Shown here: positions 18,063 through 25,832 of the stretch, piece after piece
How the letters are laid out: each line of letters starts with the position of its first letter
Position numbering within the stretch: the stretch's first letter is position 1
DNA from: Microthrixaceae bacterium
Lineage (GTDB): Bacteria; Actinomycetota; Acidimicrobiia; Acidimicrobiales; Microtrichaceae
Assembly (NCBI GenBank): GCA_023957995.1
Contig: JAMLGK010000009.1
Coordinates: 1 to 64,000 of the forward strand
Direction: 5' to 3'
Length of the DNA stretch: 64,000 bases
Notes under the pieces: model-generated
The model's input: only the letters and a program-made list of their open reading frames with translations
What the model was told of the DNA's origin: nothing
Database searches by the model: none
Translations under genes and position numbers: made by a program

Positions 18063-18562
18063 GACTTGGCTCCTCCGGATGCCGGGGCCCACTTGAAGAT
18101 CATCACTTCGACGTCCTCGCCGGTCTCCTCGTCGGTCTCGGTGCGCAGCACGTCGATCACGAGTTCCATCTCCATTCCCAGTTCCAGGTCGTCGACGGTC
18201 ACGCCGGCGGGAACCTGTCCGAGCACCACCATCTTCTCTGCCTCCAGCTCCACCGCAGCGATGCAGAACGGTTCGTGGGGGTCGGTGACCGGTTCGTAGG
18301 GCGGCGGCGGTTGGTACTGGGCATCGGTCCAGCTCCAGAGCGTTCCCCGGTTCGACAGCTCCACCTCCTCGAGGTCCGCATCGGCGAAGCCCGGGGCCCG
18401 GGACATCACCCGTTCGGGAGGAAAGAAGTAGGTGCCGCTGCCCGAGCAGCGGGTGCCGATGAGTCGCGGGGATTCGTCGGACCCCTCCCCGGGAATCGTG
18501 AACCAGCCCTCGACAGCCGGTCGTCTCCGAACTGTGCTCGTAGCCGCTGTGTTGGTCGACAT
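18059..18562 (-). CDS. DUF35 OB-fold protein, partner of the lipid-transfer thiolase
   Basis: 167 residues with a C-terminal OB fold (about 75-160: PVTDPHEPFCIAAVELEAE, LGQVPAG, DLELGMEMELVIDVL). DUF35 proteins usually carry an N-terminal rubredoxin-like zinc ribbon with two CxxC pairs. Here the first pair is reduced to TRCSGSGTYFFPP and the second pair is missing, so zinc binding looks lost or reduced. It is the first gene of an operon with the thiolase (four-base overlap). It lies 25 bases from the palindrome at 18587-18605, which also faces the divergent oxidoreductase gene. Confidence 0.8.
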   Translation of the reverse strand: MSTNTAATSTVRRRPAVEGWFTIPGEGSDESPRLIGTRCSGSGTYFFPPERVMSRAPGFADADLEEVELSNRGTLWSWTDAQYQPPPPYEPVTDPHEPFCIAAVELEAEKMVVLGQVPAGVTVDDLELGMEMELVIDVLRTETDEETGEDVEVMIFKWAPASGGAKS

Positions 18563-18586
18563 CGTTCGTTCGTCCCCCGGGTCGGT

Positions 18587-18605
18587 ATCTGACGGACCGT
18601 CAGAT
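18587..18605. promoter_or_regulatory. Palindromic operator, site 1 (TCTGACG-N3-CGTCAGA)
   Basis: ATCTGACGG-A-CCGTCAGAT is a perfect inverted repeat with nine-base arms. It lies between divergent genes, 25 bases from the DUF35 start and 45 bases from the oxidoreductase start. The same core recurs at 24050-24066, 41321-41337 and 47776-47792, always just upstream of lipid or steroid catabolic genes. Size and symmetry suit a TetR-family dimer, but no regulator gene is in the window. Confidence 0.75.
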
Positions 18606-18649
18606 TACCGCGGGGGTCCGCGGTTCCATAGCGGACCTATCGTGGTCGG

Positions 18650-19552
18650 ATGCAGAACCCCCACATCGATCTCGGCACCTACGGTCTCTGGACAGCCACC
18701 CTGGACATGGTTCCGTCCTCTGTCGCCAAGGAGTGCGCGGCCGAGATCGAGGAGTTGGGCTTCGGTGCGTTGTGGATCCCGGAGACGGTGTTCAGGGAGG
18801 TGTTCCTCGAAGCTGCGCTGCTCCTCGAGGCCACGTCCACACTGAAGGTGGCAACCGGCATCGCCAACAGGTATGCGAGAGACGCGATGACTACCAACGC
18901 GGCTCTGCAGACCCTCAATGAAGCGTTTCCGGCCAGGTTCCTCCTCGGACTCGGCGTGAGCCACGGACACCTGGTGGCTGGTGTCCGCAAGCAGAGTTAC
19001 GACAAGCCGTATTCGGGCATGGTCGAGTACCTCGATGCCATGGATTCGGCTCTCTACATGTCGCCGAAGGGCGAGACACCCGCCCAGATGGTCCTCGCCG
19101 CCCTGGGGCCGAAGATGCTGCGGCTCGCCGCCGAACGGACCGCGGGCGCACATCCCTACTTCGTTCCTCCGGAGCACACGGTGACAGCGCGCGAAGCCCT
19201 CGGTCCGGAACCACTTCTCGCCGTCGAGCAGATGGTGGTCCTCGACGAGGACCCGGAGACCGCTCGTGACACCGCGAGGAAGAACATGGCGATCTACCTG
19301 GGGCTACCCAACTACGCCAACAACCTGATGCGGTTGGGCTTCACCGAGGAGGAGCTCACCGAGGGCGGGGGGTCGGACCGCGTGGTCGATGCAGTGGTGG
19401 CGTGGGGCAACGAGGACGATGTGCTCGCCCGGGTGCAGTCGCATCTCGATGCCGGAGCGGACCACGTGTGCATCCAGGTGCTCGAGTCGGATCCCGCCGT
19501 TGTGCCCCGCCAGGGTTGGGCCCGGATCTCCGACGCTCTCGCGCTCCGTTAG
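18650..19552 (+). CDS. LLM-class F420-dependent oxidoreductase (TIGR03620-like)
   Basis: 300 residues with the bacterial luciferase-like TIM barrel. Landmarks are ELGFGALWIPETVF, ATGIANRYARD, ARFLLGLGVSHGH, and GADHVCIQVLE near the end. It appears close to the MSMEG_4141 group of predicted F420-dependent enzymes. The substrate is unknown. It shares the palindromic operator at 18587-18605 with the divergent DUF35-thiolase pair, so I infer a role in the same catabolic regulon, for example reducing a steroid or lipid intermediate. Confidence 0.75.
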   Translation: MQNPHIDLGTYGLWTATLDMVPSSVAKECAAEIEELGFGALWIPETVFREVFLEAALLLEATSTLKVATGIANRYARDAMTTNAALQTLNEAFPARFLLGLGVSHGHLVAGVRKQSYDKPYSGMVEYLDAMDSALYMSPKGETPAQMVLAALGPKMLRLAAERTAGAHPYFVPPEHTVTAREALGPEPLLAVEQMVVLDEDPETARDTARKNMAIYLGLPNYANNLMRLGFTEEELTEGGGSDRVVDAVVAWGNEDDVLARVQSHLDAGADHVCIQVLESDPAVVPRQGWARISDALALR

Positions 19553-19661
19553 GCACTGCCGCCGTCGGACTGATGCTCGCCAGCTCCGGATTGGCCGCGC
19601 GCTCGCAACTGCGACGGGCTGTAGGAGGTGTGGTGTCGCACCCTTTCGGTATGTTGTGTTC

Positions 19662-21002
19662 ATGGGTAGGGAACATACGTTCGATGGTGGTTCGGTCAGT
19701 GGGGGCTCTGCCGGTGGGGACTCTGCTGCGGGGTTGTCTGGGTTGGGGTCTGACCCGTTCGGGGTGACGGCCCTCGTGGAGGGTGTTGCGAAGGCTGTCG
19801 CGTTGGACCCGTCCATGGAGTCGAGCGAGACGTTGATGGCGTCTGCGGTGGCGTTGGAGGATGCCCGGAATCTGTTGGAGGGTGCGTCGGCGCGGGTGTT
19901 GGGCGAGCTCGAGACGAGCGGGGCGTGTGATGTGGCGGTGGGGATGCGTACTGCTGGTTGGTTGGCGTGGGAAGCCGACGGTTCTCGGGTGAAATGCCGG
20001 TCCCGGGTTGGTGTCGCGAGACGTCTTGGCTGGTTTGGGCTGTTCGACGACGCGATGGTCGAGCGTCGTGTCACCTATGCCCACGTCGAAGTTCTCTGCA
20101 ACGTTGCGAATGTCAGGAATCGTGACGGGCTTCGGGAGGCCCAGCAGTCGCTGATCGATCTGGCAGCGAGGTTCACCTTTGAGGACTGGTGTCGTCTGGT
20201 GCGCCGGTTGGCTGCAGATCTGGATCAGGACGGTTCCTACGACCCCAACGACGACCTGGACGCCAACCGTTTGAAGTTGTCACCACGTGGTGACGGCACC
20301 GCGGACCTGGCCGGCCGGCTGGTCGGTGACGCAGCGGCCACAGTCGGCCAGACGCTCGAATCCTTGGCTGATGACCTCTTTCACCGGTTCCGTCGTGACG
20401 CCGAAGCAGACCCGACCCTGCCCATGCCGTGCCGGGCGACCTTGATGGCCCTCGCGTTGGCCGAGGCATGCCGGCGGGCACTCGCCACCGATGTCGAGTC
20501 ATCCAAGGCTCCGGGTGTCGAAGCAACAGTCGTGATCGACACTGACGACACCGGGAACCCGGTAGTCGAGGATCTGGCCGGAAACCCGATCTCCAACAGA
20601 GCAGCAGGTGCGTTGTTGGTGGATCCGGTGGTCCGGGCCATGGTGCTCGACGCCGATGGGGTGCCGTTGCGGCTCGGTCGCAAGGTTCGTCTGGCCACAC
20701 CCGACCAGAGGCATGCGCTGGCTCTACGCGACCGCGGGTGTGTGTTCCCAGGCTGTGACGCAGCGCCCGGCTGGTGCGACGCGCATCATCAACCTGGTTG
20801 GCAACACGGTGGCACCACCGACATCGAATCGATGTTCCTGCTCTGTCGCCACCATCACGTCGTCACCCACCGCGCTGGTTGGGCCCTCGACGACGACCCC
20901 GAGCGGCCACAGCACTGGATGTGGACCACCCCCACCGGTCGGGTCCTGGCCAGCCAACGCCAACACCCATCGCAGGAGCACCGACGAACCCGGCCCGGAT
21001 GA
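19662..21002 (+). CDS. DUF222/HNH endonuclease of the 13E12 repeat family
   Basis: 446 residues from ATG 19662; the open frame upstream to 19389 belongs to the previous gene's region. The central DUF222 part (about 40-300) is followed by the HNH nuclease: RDRGCVFPGCD, then WCDAHHQPGWQHGGTTD, then LLCRHHHVVTH. All zinc and catalytic positions are visible. 13E12 proteins occur as multicopy families in actinobacteria and are often linked to mobile DNA. No flanking repeats or attachment site were found. It separates the operator-1 genes from the ring C/D cluster. No clear ribosome-binding site precedes the chosen start. Confidence 0.82.
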   Translation: MGREHTFDGGSVSGGSAGGDSAAGLSGLGSDPFGVTALVEGVAKAVALDPSMESSETLMASAVALEDARNLLEGASARVLGELETSGACDVAVGMRTAGWLAWEADGSRVKCRSRVGVARRLGWFGLFDDAMVERRVTYAHVEVLCNVANVRNRDGLREAQQSLIDLAARFTFEDWCRLVRRLAADLDQDGSYDPNDDLDANRLKLSPRGDGTADLAGRLVGDAAATVGQTLESLADDLFHRFRRDAEADPTLPMPCRATLMALALAEACRRALATDVESSKAPGVEATVVIDTDDTGNPVVEDLAGNPISNRAAGALLVDPVVRAMVLDADGVPLRLGRKVRLATPDQRHALALRDRGCVFPGCDAAPGWCDAHHQPGWQHGGTTDIESMFLLCRHHHVVTHRAGWALDDDPERPQHWMWTTPTGRVLASQRQHPSQEHRRTRPG

Positions 21003-21010
21003 TTCCGGGC
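20993..21010. terminator. GC-rich hairpin with the HNH stop codon in its loop
   Basis: GCCCGGA-TGAT-TCCGGGC is a perfect seven-base-pair stem. The TGA stop of the HNH gene forms the loop. It sits at the convergent junction with the gene ending at 21014, so it could end both transcripts. There is no T tract. Confidence 0.45.
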
Positions 21011-21013
21011 GGT

Positions 21014-21601
21014 TCAGGGGCGGTTGGTCCACTTCCTGGGTGGATCCTCCGCGGCGGGTGGCTCGGGTTCGGTTCCGAAGCGGCGCCACACCATCGCCAG
21101 CGCAGCGGCTGCCAACAGCGCAACGAGCAGAGCCCCGAGGAAGGTCACGAGCGGTCCCTGCCCGGCGTCGCGGGTCAGGTTCACCTGCACCCTCACGGGT
21201 GCAGCGGCCTCGCCATCGGAATCACCGCTGGCCAGCGATTCCGGTTGGACCTGCTCGGGTGCGACCTCCAGGTCGACCTCGACCGATTCGGCATCTGGCT
21301 GGCGGCGCAACGCTGCGATGAAACCGTCGAGCGAGCTTCCCGGCAGCGCGAACTCGACCGAGGTCTCGTCGTCCGAGTCGGAGGTCTCCGCCACCCGGGT
21401 GGCCTGCCAGCTCGCGCCGGCTTCGGTCACCAGGCGTTCACGAGTCGCGTTGACGTCTGCGTTGCCGGCCAGCTGGATGTCCACCTGGGCATCCGCGTCG
21501 CTGCTGAGGGCCCCTCCCCGGGAAACGAGCGCGAGCACTACGACGAGGCCCGCTACAGCAAAGAAGATCTTCGTGGCGATGCCGGCAAGCCTATGGAACA
21601 C
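21014..21601 (-). CDS. Two-helix membrane protein of unknown function
   Basis: 195 residues, GTG 21601. One transmembrane helix lies near the N-terminus (KIFFAVAGLVVVLALV, about 11-26) and one near the C-terminus (about 148-170, VTFLGALLVALLAAAALAMVW). The loop between them, about 120 residues, would be outside and is acidic, ending in a basic cytoplasmic tail. I recognise no family. The convergent HNH gene ends 11 bases away. Confidence 0.55.
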   Translation of the reverse strand: MFHRLAGIATKIFFAVAGLVVVLALVSRGGALSSDADAQVDIQLAGNADVNATRERLVTEAGASWQATRVAETSDSDDETSVEFALPGSSLDGFIAALRRQPDAESVEVDLEVAPEQVQPESLASGDSDGEAAAPVRVQVNLTRDAGQGPLVTFLGALLVALLAAAALAMVWRRFGTEPEPPAAEDPPRKWTNRP

Positions 21602-21643
21602 GACCGCCGGTATCGGTGACCCGACCTGCTGGCGGGTTGTGGT

Positions 21644-22417
21644 TCAGCCCTCGACGGCGTCGAGGAAGGCAGGTCGTTCTCCACCACCGTGGAGCCAGAT
21701 GGCACTGCCGCTGACATATCCGGCGGCCGGGGAGGTCAGCCAGCGGCAGGCCTGTGCGAGATCCTCGGGAGTGCCCAGCCGGCCGGCCGGGATCGTTGCG
21801 GCGACCCTCTCGATCGATTCGGCATCGCCGTAGTGGAGTTCCGCCTGCTCGGTCTCGATGAGCCCCGCGACCACTGCGACCACACGCACCTTGGGGGCCC
21901 ACTCGACCGCGAGAGAGGAGGTGAGGTTCAGGAGCCCCGCCTTGGCCGCACCGTAGGCAGCCGTTCCGGGCGACGGCCTCGTGGCGGACACCGACGCGAT
22001 GTTGACGATGACCCCGCCGTCGCCCTGCTGCATGTGGTGGTTGGCGCGTTGGGCCACGTGCAGCGGTGCGAGCAGGTTGAGCTTCACTATCGACTCGCTG
22101 AACCGCGGCGACGCGGTGGCGGCGTCGGCGGGAGGCGCTCCGCCGGCATTGTTGATGACCGTGTCGATCCGTCCGAACCGCTCCACCGTGGCGTCGACCA
22201 CGCCCGCAGCCTGGTCCGGGTCGCGCACATCGGCGACGGTGAAACCGGCCTCCCGGCCTCCGGAGCGGGGCAACTGGTCGGGCTCGTTGCGTCCGCAGGT
22301 CATCACCTCGGCACCCCAGTCGAGGAAGCGCCGCACCAGGACGGCACCGATTCCCTTGGTCCCGCCGGTCACGAGCACCACCCGTCCGTCGAGGTCGGTC
22401 GCTTCTTGGTCCTGCAT
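21644..22417 (-). CDS. SDR oxidoreductase of the steroid ring C/D cluster (Rv3549c-like)
   Basis: 257 residues from ATG 22417 (MQDQEATDLDGRVVLVTGG). The classical SDR features are present: TGGTKGIG, NNAGG, the catalytic Ser in IASVSATRPS, and YGAAKAG with Tyr and Lys. In mycobacteria the corresponding gene, Rv3549c, is divergent from echA20, and the same arrangement is kept here with echA20 starting about 80 bases away. It should oxidise or reduce a hydroxyl on a ring-opened steroid CoA thioester. An open frame to 22471 exists but lacks conserved sequence. Confidence 0.78.
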   Translation of the reverse strand: MQDQEATDLDGRVVLVTGGTKGIGAVLVRRFLDWGAEVMTCGRNEPDQLPRSGGREAGFTVADVRDPDQAAGVVDATVERFGRIDTVINNAGGAPPADAATASPRFSESIVKLNLLAPLHVAQRANHHMQQGDGGVIVNIASVSATRPSPGTAAYGAAKAGLLNLTSSLAVEWAPKVRVVAVVAGLIETEQAELHYGDAESIERVAATIPAGRLGTPEDLAQACRWLTSPAAGYVSGSAIWLHGGGERPAFLDAVEG

Positions 22418-22500
22418 CCGGCGGAGGTTATCGGCAGGCCCGTGGGACCGGTACCCTCCGCTCAGCGGCACCTGTCCGCCCCGACAGCATGGAGGCCCCT

Positions 22501-23259
22501 GTGGGATTCGACGTTTTCACAGCCGACGGAATCACCGAGGTGGTGATGAACAACCCACCGGTCAACGCACTCACGGTGGCTGGATGGTTCGAACTCGCCG
22601 AGGTGGTCACCGAGGCGGGGCGCGACCGTTCGGCCTCGGTCGTGGTCATGCGCGCCGAGGGCAAGGGGTTCAACGCTGGTGTCGACATCAAGGAGATGCA
22701 GAACACCAGCGGCTTCGACGCGCTGGTCGGCGCCAACTCCGGCTGCTACGCGGCATTCAAGGCCGTCTATGAGTGCGAGGTGCCGGTGATCGCCGCGGTC
22801 CACGACTTCTGCCTCGGCGGGGGTATCGGTCTGGTCGGCAACGCTGACGTGATCGTGGCGGCGGAGGGCACCACCTTCGGCCTGCCCGAGGTGAACCAGG
22901 GCGCACTCGGCGCCGCTACCCACCTGTCCCGGCTCGTGCCCCAGCACAAGATGCGGGAGATGGTCTACACCGCCGAACCCGTCACCGCAGAGGTGATGGC
23001 GCAGTGGGGGTCGATCTCTGCGGTGGTCCCCCGTGCGGAGCTGCGCGACGCGGCCATGGAGATCGCAGCGAAGATCGCCAGCAAGAGCCGCACCGTCATC
23101 CGCGCGGCAAAGGCCTCGCTCAACGGCATCGATCCGGTCGACGTGAACCGCAGCTACCGCTTCGAACAGGGCTTCACCTTCGAACTGAACCTCACCGGTG
23201 TGTCGGACGAGGCCCGTGACGCCTTCGTCGAGAAGCGCCAGGCCGACTTCGGTGACTAG
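22501..23259 (+). CDS. echA20: EchA20-like ring-opening hydrolase of the crotonase family
   Basis: 252 residues. I prefer GTG 22501, five bases after GGAGG, over ATG 22489, which overlaps that site. The crotonase fold is clear: GKGFNAGVDIKEMQ, LGGGIGLVGNADVIVA, FGLPEVNQGALGAATH, and a tail rich in VNRSYRFEQGFTFELNL. From memory, this matches M. tuberculosis EchA20 (Rv3550) nearly throughout, including the N-A-G-V-D-I-K-E-M stretch. EchA20 hydrolyses ring D of the HIP-derived CoA ester before IpdAB opens ring C. Position next to ipdAB supports the call. Confidence 0.87.
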   Translation: MGFDVFTADGITEVVMNNPPVNALTVAGWFELAEVVTEAGRDRSASVVVMRAEGKGFNAGVDIKEMQNTSGFDALVGANSGCYAAFKAVYECEVPVIAAVHDFCLGGGIGLVGNADVIVAAEGTTFGLPEVNQGALGAATHLSRLVPQHKMREMVYTAEPVTAEVMAQWGSISAVVPRAELRDAAMEIAAKIASKSRTVIRAAKASLNGIDPVDVNRSYRFEQGFTFELNLTGVSDEARDAFVEKRQADFGD

Positions 23260-23298
23260 CTGAACCGGTCGGCTGAACCCGGACTGGCGGGGGAGTGC

Positions 23299-23922
23299 TC
23301 AGCCCTCGGGCTGTGCGTCGGGGTCGGCCGCTCCCGGCACCAGCCCCGCCAGGTCCTCGCACTTGACGAACTCTGTGGCGCCGTACTCGTCCATTGCGGC
23401 GTCGAGCTCCGCGGAGTTCTCCATGTCGGGACCGGCTCCGTTGAGATCCATCTGCTCCGGGTCGTAGTCGACGCTCTCGGCATATGCCTGGAAGTCAGCT
23501 GCGCCCGTCTTCAAGGTGGCGGCGATGTCCGGGTCGGACGAGGTCTCCGACATCTTGTTGAGCATCGCCACGTAGAACTCGACCGCCTGCTTCACCTCGT
23601 CCTGGGTGGTGGGGTTGCCCACCGCCGAGAGCGTGGCCACGGCGCTGTAGAGGTCACAGGCGTCGGCGGCGTTGTTCACGTCGGCGATGGCTGCGCTCAC
23701 GGTCTCGTTGAAGTCTCCGCTGGGGGCGCTGTCGGTGTCCGTCGAATCGGTGTCACCGGAGTCGGTGTCGTCGCTGCTGCCGGAGTCCTCCGCGCTGGCG
23801 GAGTCGTTGTCGTCGCCGTCGCCGGAGTCGGACTTGTCCGACGTGCAGGCGCCCGCCACCAGGGCGAAGGCGGCGAACATTGCCAAGAGGGCGGACATGA
23901 CTCGGATCCGGGGGCTTCGCAC
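23299..23922 (-). CDS. Predicted acidic lipoprotein inserted within the ring C/D cluster
   Basis: 207 residues from GTG 23922, seven bases after AGGAG. The signal peptide is RSPRIRVMSALLAMFAAFA, ending in a lipobox-like AGAC (the -3 residue is Ala rather than Leu). A highly acidic Ser/Asp/Glu-rich linker of about 45 residues follows (DSGDGDDNDSASAEDSGSS). The C-terminal domain, about 130 residues, is helical with two cysteines. I recognise no family. It faces the opposite way between echA20 and ipdA, where mycobacterial clusters have no gene. It also shares the ipdA promoter region that contains palindrome site 2. Confidence 0.7.
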   Translation of the reverse strand: MRSPRIRVMSALLAMFAAFALVAGACTSDKSDSGDGDDNDSASAEDSGSSDDTDSGDTDSTDTDSAPSGDFNETVSAAIADVNNAADACDLYSAVATLSAVGNPTTQDEVKQAVEFYVAMLNKMSETSSDPDIAATLKTGAADFQAYAESVDYDPEQMDLNGAGPDMENSAELDAAMDEYGATEFVKCEDLAGLVPGAADPDAQPEG

Positions 23923-24049
23923 GGTGGTACTCCTGGTTGGCTGCGTGGGCAGACAAGGGTACATGGGAGATCGCTCGGATCGACTCACCCGAGGCGAAAC
24001 ACCTGCCCGTACGGATTAGCCGACCATCCCGGCCGCAACTACCGTGATA

Positions 24050-24066
24050 TCTGACGGGTCGTCAGA
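24050..24066. promoter_or_regulatory. Palindromic operator, site 2 (TCTGACG-N3-CGTCAGA)
   Basis: TCTGACG-GGT-CGTCAGA has perfect seven-base arms. It lies in the divergent region between the lipoprotein (start 23922) and ipdA (start 24133), about 67 bases upstream of the latter. It has the same core and spacing as site 1. Confidence 0.75.
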
Positions 24067-24069
24067 AAC

Positions 24070-24088
24070 CTGTCGTCCACCCCGACAG
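24070..24088. promoter_or_regulatory. Inverted repeat CTGTCG-N7-CGACAG upstream of ipdA
   Basis: Six-base arms 24070-24075 and 24083-24088. It overlaps the likely 5' leader of ipdA. A weaker relative, CTGTC-N6-GACAG, lies at 22472-22487 upstream of echA20, and both end in CCCCGACAGCA. It could be a second operator or an RNA hairpin. Confidence 0.35.
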
Positions 24089-24132
24089 CAGGCGCCATCG
24101 AGGTGGACGACACCCGAGAACGAGGAGTGGCA

Positions 24133-25038
24133 GTGGCCGGACCGGACAAGTTGCTCACAGTGACCGATGCGGTAGCCGAGCTCAGCTCCGGCATGACCAT
24201 CGGTATCGGTGGCTGGGGGAGCAGGCGCAAGCCGATGTCGGTGGTGCGCGAGATCCTCCGATCGGACCTCCGCGACCTGACCGTCGTCGCCTACGGGGGG
24301 CCCGATGTGGGCCTGCTCTGCAGGGCGGGCAAGGTGTCGAAGGTCATCTCGGGATTCGTCTCGTTGGATTCGATTCCCCTCGAGCCCAGCTACCGCATCG
24401 CCCGCCAGCAGGGCACCATCGAGGCGGCGGAGTGGGACGAGGGCATGTTGTTGCTCGGTCTGCAGGCAGCAGGCTGGAGGGTTCCGTTCCTTCCCACCAG
24501 GGCCGGCCTCGGCTCCGACGTGCCCCGCGTGATGCCGGACCTCCGAACCGTGCTGTCGCCCTACCCCGATCGCGAGTCGGGTGAGAACGAGGAACTGCTC
24601 GCCGTTCCCGCACTCGAACTGGACGCAGCATTCGTGCACCAGCACCGGGCCGACCCGTCGGGCAACGCGGTGTGGCTCGGCGAGGACCCGTTCATGGACG
24701 ACCTGTTCGTGCGCGCCGCACGCAGGGCGTTCGTGAGCTGCGAACAGGTCGTGCCCACAGCCGATCTCGCCGGACTCGCGGGGATCACCCACATGGGCAT
24801 CTCGCGACTCGACGTCAGCGGTGTGATCGAGGCTCCCGGAGGTGCGCACTTCACCGAGTGCCCGCCCGACTACGGCCGCGACGAGGCGTTCCAGCGTCAC
24901 TACGCCATGGCCACCCGCTCCGACGAGGACTGGGCGGAATTCGTCGCACGTTTCATCGAGGTCGACGATGACGAATACCGGGCGAGGGTGAGCGAACTGG
25001 CCGAGGAATCCGCACGCACAACCGAAGGGGGCAAGTGA
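24133..25038 (+). CDS. ipdA: IpdA, alpha subunit of the CoA-transferase-like ring C hydrolase
   Basis: 301 residues from GTG 24133, preceded by GAGGAG; ATG 24103 would add ten residues. Conserved features: GIGGWGSRRKPM (about 24-35), AYGGPDVGLLC, EAAEWDEGM (97-105) and IEAPGGAHFTECPPDYGRDE. IpdA and IpdB resemble CoA transferases but hydrolyse the ring C CoA ester. The catalytic Glu reported in the alpha subunit maps, by my recall, to the E-rich EAAEWDEG stretch. The gene leads a polycistron: ipdA-ipdB-ipdC-fadE31-like-fadE. Confidence 0.9.
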   Translation: MAGPDKLLTVTDAVAELSSGMTIGIGGWGSRRKPMSVVREILRSDLRDLTVVAYGGPDVGLLCRAGKVSKVISGFVSLDSIPLEPSYRIARQQGTIEAAEWDEGMLLLGLQAAGWRVPFLPTRAGLGSDVPRVMPDLRTVLSPYPDRESGENEELLAVPALELDAAFVHQHRADPSGNAVWLGEDPFMDDLFVRAARRAFVSCEQVVPTADLAGLAGITHMGISRLDVSGVIEAPGGAHFTECPPDYGRDEAFQRHYAMATRSDEDWAEFVARFIEVDDDEYRARVSELAEESARTTEGGK

Positions 25039-25832
25039 TGTCATCCGATGGCGCACCCAGGCGAGCCGATGTCTGCGCGGTCGCGATCGCCGATTGCTTC
25101 GCAGGCGATGGCGAGAGCCTCTGCAACCCGATCGGCAACCTCCCGCTCATCGGCGGACGGCTGGCCGCCTCGACGACCGAGCCCTCACTGGCCATCACCG
25201 ACGGCTTCTACACCCTGCTCGACAACGTGCCCCCGGTGGGCCTGTCCGAGGAGGACCGGCTGGCCCAACGCACGATCGCCCATTGGAACCCGTACCGCTC
25301 CATGTTCGGCCTGCTCTGGCACGGAAAACGGCACGTGATGATGGGTCCGGTGCAGATCGACCGCTACGGCAATGCCAACATCGCCGCCATCGGCGACTGG
25401 GCCAGGCCCAAGTCACAGGTGCTGGGATTCAGGGGTGCGCCGGGCAACACCATCAACCACACGACCAGCTACTGGGTGCCCAAGCACAACCCGCGCTCGG
25501 TGGTCGGCTCGGTCGACGTGGTCTGTGGCGTCGGATACGACCGTGCAGCCGAGTTGGGTCCGGTGGCTTCCCGGTTCCACGAGATCCGTCGTGTGGTGAC
25601 CAACCTCGCCGTGATCGACTTCGAGGCCACCGACGACAACGGCATTCCGGCGATGAGGCTCCGTTCGGTGCACCCCGGCGTGACCGTGGCCGAGGTCGTG
25701 GAGGCCAGCGGCTGCGAGTTGCTGGTGCCCGACGAGGTGCCCGAGAGCCCGGGCCCGACCCCCGAACAGTCCGAACAACTCGAGAGGTTGGATCCCAACG
25801 GACTGCGGTTCTCCGAGATAGCGGACCAGTGA
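25038..25832 (+). CDS. ipdB: IpdB, beta subunit of the ring C hydrolase
   Basis: 264 residues. ATG 25038 shares one base with the ipdA stop (TGATG). Conserved stretches: SLCNPIGNLPLIGGRLA, MMGPVQIDRYGNANIAAIG, GAPGNTINHTTSYWVPKH, and SVHPGVTVAEVVEASGCELL. The family is CoA transferase subunit B. It pairs with IpdA to form the IpdAB hydrolase. The stop overlaps the GTG of ipdC (GTGA, 25829-25832), so all three are coupled. Confidence 0.9.
   Translation: MSSDGAPRRADVCAVAIADCFAGDGESLCNPIGNLPLIGGRLAASTTEPSLAITDGFYTLLDNVPPVGLSEEDRLAQRTIAHWNPYRSMFGLLWHGKRHVMMGPVQIDRYGNANIAAIGDWARPKSQVLGFRGAPGNTINHTTSYWVPKHNPRSVVGSVDVVCGVGYDRAAELGPVASRFHEIRRVVTNLAVIDFEATDDNGIPAMRLRSVHPGVTVAEVVEASGCELLVPDEVPESPGPTPEQSEQLERLDPNGLRFSEIADQ

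Noticed and set aside
19662..21002. The HNH gene as part of an insertion sequence or prophage
   Set aside because: No terminal repeats, target duplication, integrase or phage gene was found beside it.
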